NCBI GenBank assembly: GCA_025890175.1 | Contig: JANPYM010000002.1 | Span: forward strand, 2,800,402 to 2,864,401 | Length of the DNA stretch: 64,000 bases | Source of the DNA: Ciborinia camelliae | Taxonomy: Eukaryota; Ascomycota; Leotiomycetes; Helotiales; Sclerotiniaceae | Reading direction: 5' to 3' | Part shown: piece after piece, positions 35,473-45,865 of the stretch | Layout of the letters: each line of letters begins with the position of its first letter | Position numbering within the stretch: position 1 is the first letter of the stretch | The notes under the pieces: model-generated | Databases searched by the model: none | What the model was told of the DNA's origin: nothing | The model's input: only the letters and a program-made list of their open reading frames with translations | Program-made: the position numbers and the translations under genes

Positions 35473-36049
35473 ATGGCTACCGTTGATCCTCTTAACGTCT
35501 TCAAGGTGCCGGATTATTTTCGGAAATATTTAAATGTAGATGAGGAATCTCTATTACCATTAATTGAATTGCCCGACAATCTCAACCCTTTTCGCCAGGA
35601 TGGCGTTCGCATCTACGCAAAGCTCCTTGCAACACTTCCAGGTAAGTAGGACAAAACAGCTCCACTGGCAAACTCACTACAATAAAAAAGCTAATATCAT
35701 TTTAGTGCCAAACATCTAACATGCTACTTACCAATCCTTCTGCTGCATATAAGAGCATCGTAGAAGTAGCTTCCGCAAAAATATCTGGAGTATTAATCGT
35801 ATATCCTGGGATGACCAGTAATACGGTAGGAAGGAAGTACTAGGGTAGAATTATGGTAGATTGATTTGACTAAGGAGTATGTATTTGGTGGCAGCCCAGC
35901 TGCCCTTATATGCTACTCCCCCATACCCTATGCGGTATAGCTTACCACGTGATCCCTGATCATGTGACCGGAAACCATGTGACCTGATTCCCCAATATGG
36001 AGACCTATTTCAAGAAGCTCTCACCCGAGGAATTCCCACCATTGATTAA
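35473..36049 (+). pseudogene. PLP-enzyme remnant (cysteine-synthase-like), split by repeat
   Basis: From the ATG at 35473 the frame gives LLPLIELPDNLNPFRQDGVR then IYAKLLATLPG, which resembles the N-terminus of fungal cysteine-synthase-like PLP enzymes (substrate-binding ELP..LNPF...GVRIYAKL). A GTAAGT...TTTTAG intron (35642-35704) would follow, but the next exon meets a stop after four codons (VPNI*). A further open stretch (MLLTNPSAAYKSIVEVASAKIS, 22 aa, 35720-35785) fits the family's KSIVE segment but in another frame, and is then interrupted by the repeat at 35791-35997. No active-site Lys region is left. A dead gene fragment; the family call is moderately sure. Confidence 0.55.
35791..35997. 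mobile_element. LTR-like repeat, copy B, with TSD TGGAG
   Basis: 207 bp nearly identical to 1-208. Flanked by TGGAG at 35786-35790 and 35998-36002. With this border the ends are TATTA...CAATA. An alternative border gives TG...CA ends (35786-35994) but an imperfect target duplication ATATC/ATATG. Hairpin GGCAGC/GCTGCC and a TATATG box lie inside, as in copy A. It interrupts the PLP-enzyme remnant. Which border is right needs more copies. Confidence 0.75.
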
Positions 36050-36176
36050 CCAAGTGAGATCAAATCAGATTATCATTATTTCATACCCAATCTTAAATCA
36101 TCAATTACAAAATGGGAATTACTCTCAATTGATCCCCGAGAAACTCATTGTCAAAAGTCCGAGATTTTTGGATCAG

Positions 36177-36766
36177 ATTGGCCGTCTCATATCTCAGACT
36201 GATCAACTGACTTCCTATGGTATCCCCGATGATGCCACCTTTAGTCTAAACCCTATATTCTTCTTTCTCATCATACCTGTATTTGAATGGTTTGTACACC
36301 TATCCATATCTGCATAAGATCAAACTCACACCTCGGCCGCCTGTGAGAATGACACTTGGTTATGTCCTGATATCCATGTCGATGGCTGCTGCTGCCGGAG
36401 TTCAACAGGTTGTATATAATGCACCACCATGTTATAACCATCTGCTAGAATGCACCGCTTCAGAAAACGGGAATAAAACCAACGAGGCGAGTATATTATT
36501 GCAACTACCAATCCATTTTGTCAGTACATTGAGAGGGGTATTATGGTCGGTAACAGGATCCGAATACGCATATAATAAGGCGATACCGCATATAAAATCT
36601 ACATTGCAGGTAGTTACATTGTTCACGGTTGCTATGGACTCTGCCCTTGGGCTTGCAATATCGTCTGCAGCTCATAATCAGTCTGACAATCTTGTTTGCG
36701 TCCTTCAGCGGGGCCATGACTGTTGGTTCAATTTCTTTTGGCCTGCTATTCTGGAAGTATGATTAA
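36177..36766 (+). pseudogene. Peptide transporter (POT/PTR2) C-terminal fragment, frameshifted
   Basis: The C-terminal third of a proton-dependent oligopeptide transporter: ISQTDQLTSYGIPDDATFSL then IIPVF in one frame, YPYLHK...VRMTLGYVLISMSMAAAAG and the GSEYAYNKA motif in the next, and LTILFASFSGAMTVGSISFG in a third. Shifts lie near 36285 and 36690, and no N-terminal half is present. Intact PTR2-type proteins have 12 membrane helices and about 600 residues, so this is a dead remnant. It joins directly to the PLP-enzyme remnant, so the junction is probably a deletion or rearrangement. Confidence 0.8.
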
Positions 36767-37173
36767 GGAGAGTCCACAGCTTTTATGGTTGATATGTTTG
36801 TTGGATATATGCAATCTAAGAGGGTAGTTGATTAGGTAGGTTTTATTTGCAATTATTTCCTTATTCCATGTCCATAGATGCTACAGTAGAGATTGTCTAA
36901 TTTTTCGGCGACCTTTGTATATAACAACAACGGATCAGAAATCACTATGATTATAAAAACAACTTTTGCTACGGCAAAGTTCATCTTTCACATTAAGGGT
37001 ATAGTGGTAGGGTACTCCTTATATTTTCCCCTTTCATTGTTCGCTTGTGGATCGTAGTTGCGCATCAGCGTCGACCCCACAGAAATCTCTGATTACTGCT
37101 CCACTTTAGAATGCAGAAATTCCACAATGTCAATATAGACTTGAATAAGGCCGGACTGAACATACAAATCACA

Positions 37174-37260
37174 GGCCTGATAGTTCAGTGGTAGAATTCT
37201 TGCTTTGGGTTGTTTAATCTAAAATGTAAGAGGTCTCCGGTTCAATCCCGGATTAGGCCC
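37174..37260 (+). tRNA. tRNA-Pro(TGG) with 15-nt intron
   Basis: Acceptor arms GGCCTGA and TTAGGCC pair, with one wobble. D arm GTTCAGTGGTAGA, anticodon loop TTTGGG, T arm TCCGG-TTCAATC-CCGGA, discriminator C. The anticodon TGG is at 37206-37208. The 3' anticodon strand (GTAAGA) only comes after 15 extra bases, so an intron at 37210-37224, one base 3' of the anticodon (after position 37), is inferred; that is the canonical site. The discriminator base and loop match fungal tRNA-Pro. Confidence 0.85.
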
Positions 37261-37634
37261 TGAGAAATATCTTTTTGCTTGTGTGCGCATTGAGAAGACT
37301 TGGGGTATTTGTTTTGCTACTCTGGGTGGGGGATGGAATGAATGTATGGAATATATAATAAAGTGTTCGGTTTGAATTTTGTTTACAGTATTGCAAACTT
37401 GGTAGAAATCCGATGGTACCACTTAATACCGGGACCCTACCAGAACCCACTTGAAGCAAAATTGCCCCCTGTATTTATAATTATTTATGTTGTATAATTG
37501 TTCTATACCCAATACAAAGTAGCCTCATTTATAATCATGCCCCCATCAATACCATAACTCATATCCCTCCAATATCTATACATCTCTATCTTTTTGATTC
37601 GTCCCCGTCTAAGCTGCATCTCCACACACCCCAC

Positions 37635-38782
37635 CTAAACACTCATCTTCATATCAATCTTCCCATGCGGCTTATATCCTCTAACCTCGAACTCCTCTCC
37701 TTTCCACCCATCCACGATCCCACTCCCCTTATCTTCCCTCAGAATACCCAATTCTGGGAATTCTCTGGGCTCTCGCTCAAGTTGAATTTTCAATGCGTCA
37801 ACATGATCAACATAGACATGCGCATCTCCCATGGTGTGTGTGAATGTGCCGGCTGTCAGATCGCATGCGTGAGCAAGAATATGGGTTAAGAGGGCATAGG
37901 AAGCGATATTGAAAGGAACACCGAGTCCCATGTCGCAGGAACGTTGATAGAGCTGACAGTGGAGGATTCCTTTGGGTTTGGGTGCTGCGTCTTCAGGATT
38001 TGTACTTGGGGGCGAGGATGTGGTTTGTGAGGTTTTCGGGAAAGAAACATAAAATTGCGCAAACATATGACAAGGTGGCAAAGCCATCAACTTAATATCT
38101 GCCACATTCCACGCACTCAAAATAATCCTTCTATCCCACGGATTGTTCTTCAATTTCCACACAATCTCCGCCAGTTGATCAACACCCTGTCCTGTATAAT
38201 CCGTCTCTGCATCGATGTATTTAGCGCCGAAATGTCGCCATTGAAATCCATACACAGGACCTAAATCACCTTCAGCCCGATGAGAGAGACCGATGGAATC
38301 AAGGTAGGCGCGGGATCCGTTTCCATCCCAGATTTTTATGCCGGCGGAGGAGAGGGGGAGGGAGGAGGTGGAGCCGGAGATAAACCAGAGGAGTTCGGCT
38401 AGGACGGCGCGGAGGAAGACGCGTTTTGTTGTGAGAAGTGGGAGGATTGGGGTTCCAGTTGTAGATGTGAGGGAGAATTTTAAAGGAGTGGGGGCGAAGA
38501 GGGAGATAGTGCCGGTCCCCGTTCTGTTTGGTTTTAGTGTTAGTTTCATAGTATTTTAAATACGAGTGTGAAAGAACAGGATAGGAAGTGAAAATACCGA
38601 TCGGGACGGTGTTCGCCGGTTTCTAAAATTTCCCGGATTAAGTCTAGATATTGATATTCTTCATGTCTTTTGGAAGTAAAAGTTGGATTTGGTGATTGGG
38701 ATTGAGTCTGTTCTGTAGATTCCTTTGTAGCAGGAATTTCGTGGGGAAGAGTAGCAAGGTCTTCTTCCAGTGATGGTGACAT
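37635..38782 (-). CDS. Thymidylate synthase
   Basis: Exon 1 38782-38598 and exon 2 38523-37635, 74-bp intron; 357 residues. Makes dTMP from dUMP with methylene-THF. Motifs: the dUMP-phosphate Arg in EHRPDR|TGTGT, split by the intron, [17 protein letters not shown], GxQWRHFGA, the catalytic Cys at about residue 213 in [13 protein letters not shown], and [20 protein letters not shown] plus [12 protein letters not shown]. The N-terminal ~40 residues are a fungal extension, and there is an insertion near 225-245 (PSSPPST-like, Ser/Pro-rich) between conserved blocks. Length is within the usual fungal range. CDC21/TMP1 in yeast. Confidence 0.95.
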
Positions 38783-39575
38783 TTTGAGTATTGGTGAGTT
38801 TGTGGAAATCGAGTTGAGGATTGATAAGTTTTGTTTTGTTCTGTTTTGTTCTGTTCTGTGCTTGCCGAGAGATGTAGATTGTGAGGAGACGCGTTGGGAC
38901 GCGTAAATTGATATCTTTGCTTAGTGCCTGAGGCCAAATGATGCCGTGTCACGGCCCGGACGTTTCGCGTGATCGGGCCAATCGGGAGGCGAAAAAGGCG
39001 CCTTGTTTGCTTGTTCATCCGTGAAAGCATGAAAGCCCCCAAAAACATTCCATCCTTCATTATTCGACAAGATCTCGGTCGACGCTCCAATTCGAATAAA
39101 GACGTTTTCGGTATGGATTACATCATTGATATATGCCTTTATACCGGATGATGACAAAGCAGAATGAGGGGGGCGTACAGTGCAGCCTTGCTCTCCATCG
39201 AGTGGGTGATATGTTGATGTAGTACTCACTGTGAAGCCGTGGAGGTGGTAATATGTTTTTATCCGAATCCGAAGAGTTGCTTCGTAGATTTGAAGAAATT
39301 TATAAATACCGCAGTTCCGTGAATTCTCACGTTGATTAATCAACCAATTCTTAATCTACACTGTTAGGAACCAATATGGTAGGTACGACTAGAGCTCTTG
39401 GTGGGCCTATATAACCTCAAGATCGTACATAATAAAGAATCAACCTCTCTACACCCTACATCAAGAATCACCCCCTCAACACATCTTCTTCCACTTCTAG
39501 TCTACATATTTCGATAACATAAAGACAACTCGGTTGATAGTCTCAACTTCCTTATCAAGTATCATATCACAACAA
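38783..39575. promoter_or_regulatory. Divergent intergenic region, thymidylate synthase and SDR
   Basis: 793 bp between divergent start codons. Includes ACGCGT near 38887-38903 (ACGCGTTGGGACGCGT, two copies). ACGCGT is the known MCB element that drives G1/S genes, thymidylate synthase among them, in yeasts, so it is a plausible cell-cycle site here. Otherwise no gene is recognised. Confidence 0.5.
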
Positions 39576-40449
39576 ATGACCCAGGAAACAGTCCTGATCA
39601 CTGGCTGCAGCGAAGGTGGCATTGGAGATGCTCTTGCAAAATCTTTCCATCGCAGAGGTCTTCGAGTTTTCGCCACAGCTCGAAATGTTTCCAAAATCGA
39701 ACATCTCAAAAGATTGGGGCTAGATACTCTTCCTCTAGATGTCACGGATGCAGCATCAATCAAAGCTGCTGTTGAAGCCGTCAAGTTGAAAACGGGAGGA
39801 ACTTTGGATTTTCTCGTTAATAATTCCGGTGCTGGTGTGTTTTTACATCGCATATGGCTGAGCCAGAGCAACCCACAGGAAACACTGACAGAAAATAGGA
39901 TACTCCATGCCACTACTAGATACCGAAGTATCGGTTGCCAAAGAGATGTTCGATGTCAATGTCTTCGCCCTTGTAGCTGTGACACAAGCATTTGCACCAC
40001 TTCTCATCGCCTCTAAAGGAACAATTATCAACATTGGTTCAATTGCCAGTCTGTCTCCTGCGTACTGGCAAGGATATTACAACGCAAGTAAAGCAGCAGT
40101 CAGTCTAATTACTGATCAACTTCGTGTTGAACTCGAACCTTTCGGTGTCAAGGCCATTCTTGTGATTACTGGTGTGGTGAAGACCAAATTCTTCGATAAC
40201 CAACCATCCGTGAAGTTACCGGAGAATTCTCTATATGCACCGGCAAGAGATATTGTTGAACATGCTGCCGCGGGAAATGTGATAATGAAAAATGCAGAGG
40301 ATGTAGATATTTATGCGGATAAAGTAGTGGAGAACGCTCTGAAGAAGTATCCACAGACACATCAATTGGCTGGTGGAATGGCTTACTCAATTTGGTTTGC
40401 TTCGACCTTTCTGTGGCATACTATTTGGGCGAGTACTAAATCTTTCTAA
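39576..40449 (+). CDS. Ayr1-type short-chain dehydrogenase
   Basis: Exon 1 39576-39834, exon 2 39899-40449, 64-bp intron (GTGTGT...AAATAG) in phase 1; 269 residues. Rossmann motif VLITGCSEGGIGDALA near residue 6-20, ATARN, LDFLVNNSGAG|Y split by the intron, then INIGSIAS and the catalytic YYNASKAA. This is the pattern of NADPH-dependent 1-acyldihydroxyacetone-phosphate reductases (Ayr1), which make lysophosphatidic acid. A C-terminal hydrophobic stretch (YSIWFASTFLWHTIW) fits a lipid-droplet/ER anchor. Related SDRs share these motifs, so substrate is inferred. A broken second SDR lies next door on the other strand. Confidence 0.8.
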
Positions 40450-40703
40450 GCAGTGGATGATACTAATGAATGTTAGGATTGGGTTATGCCCTCGGTATGG
40501 AATATAGGAGAGTTGAAGAAGAGACTTCTGACTGCGAAGAAAACCGAGTAGATATCAGGAGTGGAGTTGTTTCAGTGTTGCGATATGGGACCAAGTTCGT
40601 GTATTATATGAAATTATTTGTTTCTCACATGCTTCTATTTCTCCCTTCTCCAATTATCAACGTTTGCTGTTTAGCATTCCAATCACCCCCCAATTCAACC
40701 ATT

Positions 40704-41622
40704 CTACCAAGGAACATCCCTTAAAGTACCCTCCACATTCGTTTCCAAAACTCTATCCCCTCCAATTTTATACCCTACCTTTCCAATCAACCTAACCAGA
40801 CGCTCTGTCCCATCCATTGGACCTCAAGATCCTCTATACTCATTAAAAGCTGTTTTTCAATGTCTTGGATTTACTACCCAGAATTTGATTTCTTTCTCTT
40901 TCTCTGCATATTTCTCCTTCCGGTATAGGAGTTCAGATTTATGCATTTCAAATGTTAGGGCATTGAGTGCTCTTTTTGGTACACTGTATTGGTTGTTAGT
41001 TCTTCCTCTCCAAGTACGAACTCCCTGAAATAGTAGGAAGTGAACCTACTCCGTAATCGCCGTTCTCGGCCCATGTAAACTTAGCGCTATACTTCCCGTT
41101 CCACCACTTACATTCACTACCTTTCTAAACTTAGCCGTTGAATCACCTCGAGTTGTGCCCAGGAAGCGCATGAATGCAGCGGTTATAGCTGCTACAGATG
41201 TTATATCCGTATTGAAAGTCCGATTTGAGGATGACCGAAGTGCGGCCAATGTTTCGATATCAGGCACAGGAGAAGGGGAGCAATGGCTCTTTCCGCATTT
41301 TAGAAGCTCGTCAGTACAATGATCTCAATCTGGGTCAAGTCAGTAATGGTGAATAAACCATCCAAGCCGTCAAATTTCCCCGCGACACAATCCCTAGCTT
41401 TCAAAATACTCTCATGGTGTCGTCAGCATCAAGTTCCAATACGAAGCCTTGATTGCCCAGCTTGATTTCGCAATTCGATTACAGCTGTGTGGCCAGAGAA
41501 AGTGGATGTTTTTGGGGGACCGGAGGGCGAAGGACTGAAGAATGCAAGGACCTATTCCGCGGTTTGAGCCAGCTATGGGGACTACCTGGGGATAATTCTG
41601 GGAGGAGAGTGTCGTAGACATG
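40704..41622 (-). pseudogene. Decayed short-chain dehydrogenase
   Basis: From the ATG at 41622 the frame has VVPIAGSNRGIGPCILQSFA (cofactor motif with G-x3-G-I-G), then stops and frameshifts. Further down VVNVSGGTGSIAL (the SSGTGS strand) and, after a possible 25-bp remnant, SVPKRALNALT (the former YxxxK region), with two in-frame stops near the C-terminus, one of them at the place where related proteins have a Cys (PGHCKTAFN-type). Unlike the gene at 39576 it belongs to the C-factor/carbonyl-reductase-like SDR type, so it is not a recent duplicate. Confidence 0.75.
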
Positions 41623-42350
41623 GTGCTGTGAAGGTTAGTAACGTGGCTATGTTGATTGGGTGGGGCTTTTGGCAAGGTGGTGTTGTGTAAAGTATTCTTG
41701 AACTCACATATCTCTCACCGATCGAACATCGTGATTAATTTTCCTCGTATATGTGTTCATCTTTTTTTTGTTCTACATTTATATACCATAGTCGTGGTAC
41801 TTGACTGTTGGCGGAGATATAGTTTAATTCCGACATAAGTATAACGCTGAGTATAAGTAGATCTATATTCCAATCATCGATCAATAGGCATTGCATCATT
41901 GGAATAAGGATATTATCTATCTTATAGGATTATATTTGTTATAGACTGACTGCTGCTGTTATGAAAATAAGGATGGAAGATGGAGAAATATCAGACTGCG
42001 TGATAGTGATCCGAGAATCAAATTTGATATTGCAGCTTTCATATTACACGCACACATCGTACGAGAGATTTATGTCGCAGTATTCCCTGGCACAAAATCA
42101 AACCCCTTTCTCTAAAGTTTTGCTTGGAAAGTTCTGTCTGTCATTTATAATCTCTTGACGTGGAATTCTTTTGGGAAAGTTCTCACTGGATGGAGATGCA
42201 TGTGGTTAAACCTCATGTTTCATCGTCACATTTTCCTGTTCAAGAAATGCTTATATGATATGTTTGTGAACATCAACGTAGTTTGATGAATGTAACTTAA
42301 AAAGGGTTCTGGGGAAGATAATCTTCAGAGGTGTGTATCTCCACACTAGT
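41623..42350. other. Gene-free spacer
   Basis: About 730 bp with no recognised gene, repeat or RNA. Confidence 0.4.
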
Positions 42351-43349
42351 CTACATATTTGTGGAAGTCTGCGCAACCCTCTGATTTGGCTGAATTCGAC
42401 TCCTGCTGTTGACTTTAGCTCCTCCTTGAATCTCTGCGTTAAGGCCGATGGTCACATCATTGAGAATACATGCCCCATCCCCAATTATTACACCGTCTCC
42501 AATCACAGAATTCCTACAAATATTTGACCTTCTCCCAATCACTACATTTTTTCCAATCGTCACAAACCCTTCAATTTCTACACCATCTTCAATCACCACA
42601 TCGTTATTAATCGATGAGCGTTTTCCAATCGCCACATTCTCTCCAATTTTTACACCATCTCGAATTATAACATCAATATAAATATGTGTGCCTTTTCCAA
42701 TCGACACATTCTGTCCAACTCGGACACATCTTCCAATTCTGACATCCGTGTCAATTTTTGAACCGTGCAAAATCATAACCTTCTCTCCAATTTTTGCTCT
42801 GGGGCTAATGCACACATTCTTGGCAATCTTTGCTCCATAGCCAATTACTGCATCTTTGCCGATCTTTATAAACCCCTCAATCGATGCTTCAGCAGCAATG
42901 ATTACTCCTTCTCCAAGGATTGATCCACTTCCGATGGTGGCACGGGGGTAGATTCGGCAATCTGATCTGATGATGATTGGTGCGGTTCTGGTGGTAAGAT
43001 GGACACCCGGGCCAACAATGGCATCGTCGCAGATAACCACAAGAAACTTGAGGTCAAAAACAACACTGAAAATGAAGCGATTAGCCAAGAATTCATTTAA
43101 GATAGCCATATACAGGCACGCGTTACTGACGTGTCATGTATGCTTGCCTCGCCACCGATGCGTTTGAGAGGCGGCTGGTTTGGAATTATCCTTCTAGATC
43201 TTAGGTAGTTTAGCTTGGATGTAGAATGAGAAGGAGGTGCAGTCATACAATACTTCAACTTGATTTTTAACGGTTTGCAATTGTGAAAAGCTTTGCATGG
43301 CTTCCTGTACTGCACTCATAAAGTCTTCATAGGGTATTATAGATGTCAT
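42351..43349 (-). CDS. Hexapeptide-repeat (left-handed beta-helix) protein 1
   Basis: Modelled as exon 1 43349-43249 and exon 2 43065-42351 (183-bp intron, GTATGA...TTTCAG, phase 2), 271 residues; a shorter model starts at 43137 with only 11 bp of exon 1. Exon 1 begins MTSIIPYEDF, which resembles the first exons of the next two genes. From about residue 50 to 245 the protein is a nearly unbroken string of [VI]-[GE]-x-x-[ASVC]-x hexapeptides (IGEKVMILHGSKIDTDVRIG, IGENVAIGKRSSINNDVVIE), about 28 rungs or partial rungs, the signature of LpxA/LpxD-type beta-helices. I see no catalytic His loop or CoA-site motif of the acetyltransferases. A very similar block (PIIIRSDCRI) is shared with the gene at 44733. 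Function unknown. Confidence 0.65.
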
Positions 43350-43641
43350 CTTGGCTGTTGTTATTTATGGATGTTCGAATGTTCTTCAGTAAGCTGTTGA
43401 TTGTAGGAAGTGGAAGAAGGGAAGCAGGTTCAAGCCAAAATCTTTCGTGCATAACACATTGGGATATGGTCGACTATTCTTTCCTAAATAATGCCGTCAA
43501 TCATTTTTCTGACGAGTCAATGACGACCCAGTTCTATCACGTGGAACTTTGATACTAGTAATTTTTGGACTCCAGTTGTTCCAAGAATTCAAAATTACAA
43601 TAGAATCCAAACCTAACTATAGGGGTAACATATTTGCTATG

Positions 43642-44388
43642 CTAAAGCTTAACACCATCGCCAACATCTTGTTCAACCATTTTTCCTTGTGTTATAATAG
43701 CGCCAACACCAATCTTTATTCCTTTTCCCACAACAACATAATCATCTATTTCGGCATTATCTCCAATCTCTACATCCTGCTGAATTTCGACCCTCTTGCC
43801 TAGAGAGACATTTTTACCAATCCTCACATCATTAAAAAATTGCGAACCCTTTCCAATCTTCGTGCGGTCCCCTATATATACTTGACAAAACATTTCTACA
43901 CCATCCTCGATGCGAACTCTCTCCCCAATATCACAGGATCCCGCAATATCCACCTTATCGCCAATCCACGCTCCTTCGCGTATCATGCTCAATGATCCGA
44001 TCTTACCGACTCGAACTGAATTCCCAATGGTCGTTGAGTGTCGGATATCCGTCCCTCGCGAGATTTCGACGTCCTCCCCGATATTTGTAAAATGGTCGAT
44101 ATGCACGTTGGATAGAAGGATGGTGTTTGCCCCGATGTTGATAATGAATCCGAGTACGCAGCCTGCTCGGATTCTAATCGGTTTTATCTTGCCATCAATC
44201 TCACTGCGTGAGTTGAGGCAGACAGTATTGCCCATCTTTACATCAGAGGCAATTTCGTTAGGTAGGTCCGGACTTTTATATAGATTATTAGCCAAGAGGA
44301 ACTACCATTTGATTAAATTACAAAGGGCCTACTCTTGGACTTGCTCGACCTCATTTGAGAAGCCGATGTATGGTGATCTTTTTGCCAT
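43642..44388 (-). CDS. Hexapeptide-repeat (left-handed beta-helix) protein 2
   Basis: Exon 1 44388-44333, exon 2 44272-43642, 60-bp intron in phase 2; 228 residues. The splice joins EVEQVQ to DPDLPNEIASDV. After ~50 residues the hexapeptide pattern begins (IRAGCVLGFIINIGANTILL) and continues to residue ~220 (VEIGDNAEIDDYVVVGKGIK is typical). The intron shares recognisable sequence (TCAAATGGT...GGCTAAT) with the first intron of the gene at 44733, so the two are paralogues from a duplication that included non-coding DNA. No acyltransferase active-site motif is visible. Function unknown. Confidence 0.7.
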
Positions 44389-44732
44389 GTTTGCTGTAAT
44401 TGGATGCATTTTTGATGCAACTAAACGCTCGAGGCTCGAAACTTTGAATGTGTATATGCAAGATGCTTTTGTTGAATTTGGCATTTCAAGAGTTGTAAGT
44501 GGTAAGAAGAGAAAAGAAAGCAAAAGATCTTTCATACTCCACTACGCTCTATATCGATTCGTATAAATGAATCATCTATCCAATCATTTTCGACCCATAC
44601 ACCCAAAACATAATAAAATCAGTATGCATATATATAAACATCAACGCATTTTCATTAATTTACTTTTAACTATAGAAGAATCGAAAGGGAAAACATATCA
44701 TCAAATATGTTTTCATGCTTGCTGTACTCATG

Positions 44733-45865
44733 CTAGAGACCTCCGGAATTATATCTGACATTGGTTTCGACAATTTCTTCATCGCGTATGATGCCGCGAT
44801 CAACCTCCACATTGTCAGCTATCATAGCTTTATATCCAATCTTTGCTTCCCCTTGAACCTTCACATTGTTGCCTAGAACAGCATAATTGCCGACCATCGC
44901 ACAATGAATCTGCGAGCCGTCTCCAACCTCCGTTCCATCACCTATGTTTGCAACCTCCCGTTCAAGATAGTCAGAAACTTCGACATCCTTGCCCAGGAAA
45001 ACGTTTTTGCCGATCACCGCAGAACGAAGCTTGGAACCGTCTCCAACGCTCGTTCTATCCCCTATATTTACCATCTCCTGTGAAACTGTGCCCTGAACAT
45101 TGACATTCTTGCCCAAGACAGCTTTTTTGCCGACCACGGCAAAGGAGATGCTCGAATTTTCTCCAACCTTCGTTCTATCCCCTATATGTACAAACCCCGG
45201 TGAACGTTCAGCATTAGTAATGGCAGTATGAAAACCAAACAAAACTTTGACATTCTTGCCCAGAGAAACCTTTTCGCCGATCACCGCAGAATCAATCTTC
45301 GCACCTTCCCCCACCTCCGTTTTCCTTCCTATGAACACAATTCTCTTTAATTGTACACGATCATCGATACGAGCTTTGCGTCCAATTAGAGAGAATGCCT
45401 CAATAACCACTCCATTGCCTATAAACGCTCCTTCTTCTATTACAACGTTCGATTCGATTACTACGTTGTTACCGATGCGGACCGAGCTATGAATTTGCGT
45501 GGAATCCCCGATTTTCGTGTTTGACGAGATCTCCACATTATACCCAATAAATACATCATTGCCGATCGAAACATTGGTCTGGAGCATGACTTTTCCTTTA
45601 ATCTTCACCCTGTCCCCGAGGCGGCAATCAGATCGAATAACGATCGGTCTTTCTTCCCGATCATAATTTTTTTCTGTATTCAATTCTCCATCTTTGCCAA
45701 GTTCCACACCCTCGTAAATGACTATTGGAGTCGAATGTTTGGAAATCCTCCATTGGTAACAATTAGCCAAGCAAATGACCATTTGAATGAATTATAGAAG
45801 ACTTACTTTTTGATCTCCTTAATTTCCTCATATGAGAAGACGATCTTTGCTGGAGTTTCCGCCAT
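44733..45865 (-). CDS. Hexapeptide-repeat protein 3 with four 32-residue modules
   Basis: Exon 1 45865-45807 (MAETPAKIVFSYEEIKEIK), exon 2 from about 45721 to 44733, roughly 345 residues. The exons as read are one base out of phase: either one A too many in an A5 run at the end of exon 1, or a later acceptor (45648, 158-bp intron), or translation from 45782. The protein opens with VIYEGVEL and PIVIRSDCRL and then about 40 hexapeptide units. Its C-terminal half has four ~32-residue modules (VxIGDRTxVGxGSxxxxAVI then GxxVxLGKNVxV) joined by 5-17-residue linkers, each probably a beta-helix turn set with a protruding loop. No catalytic motif visible. Confidence 0.6.

Noticed and set aside
38921..39343. 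140-codon minus-strand open frame between thymidylate synthase and the SDR
   Set aside because: No recognised domain and poor coding look; it lies in the divergent promoter interval.
43910..44566. 218-codon plus-strand open frame
   Set aside because: Runs antisense to a hexapeptide-repeat gene, whose regular codon pattern keeps the opposite frame open.
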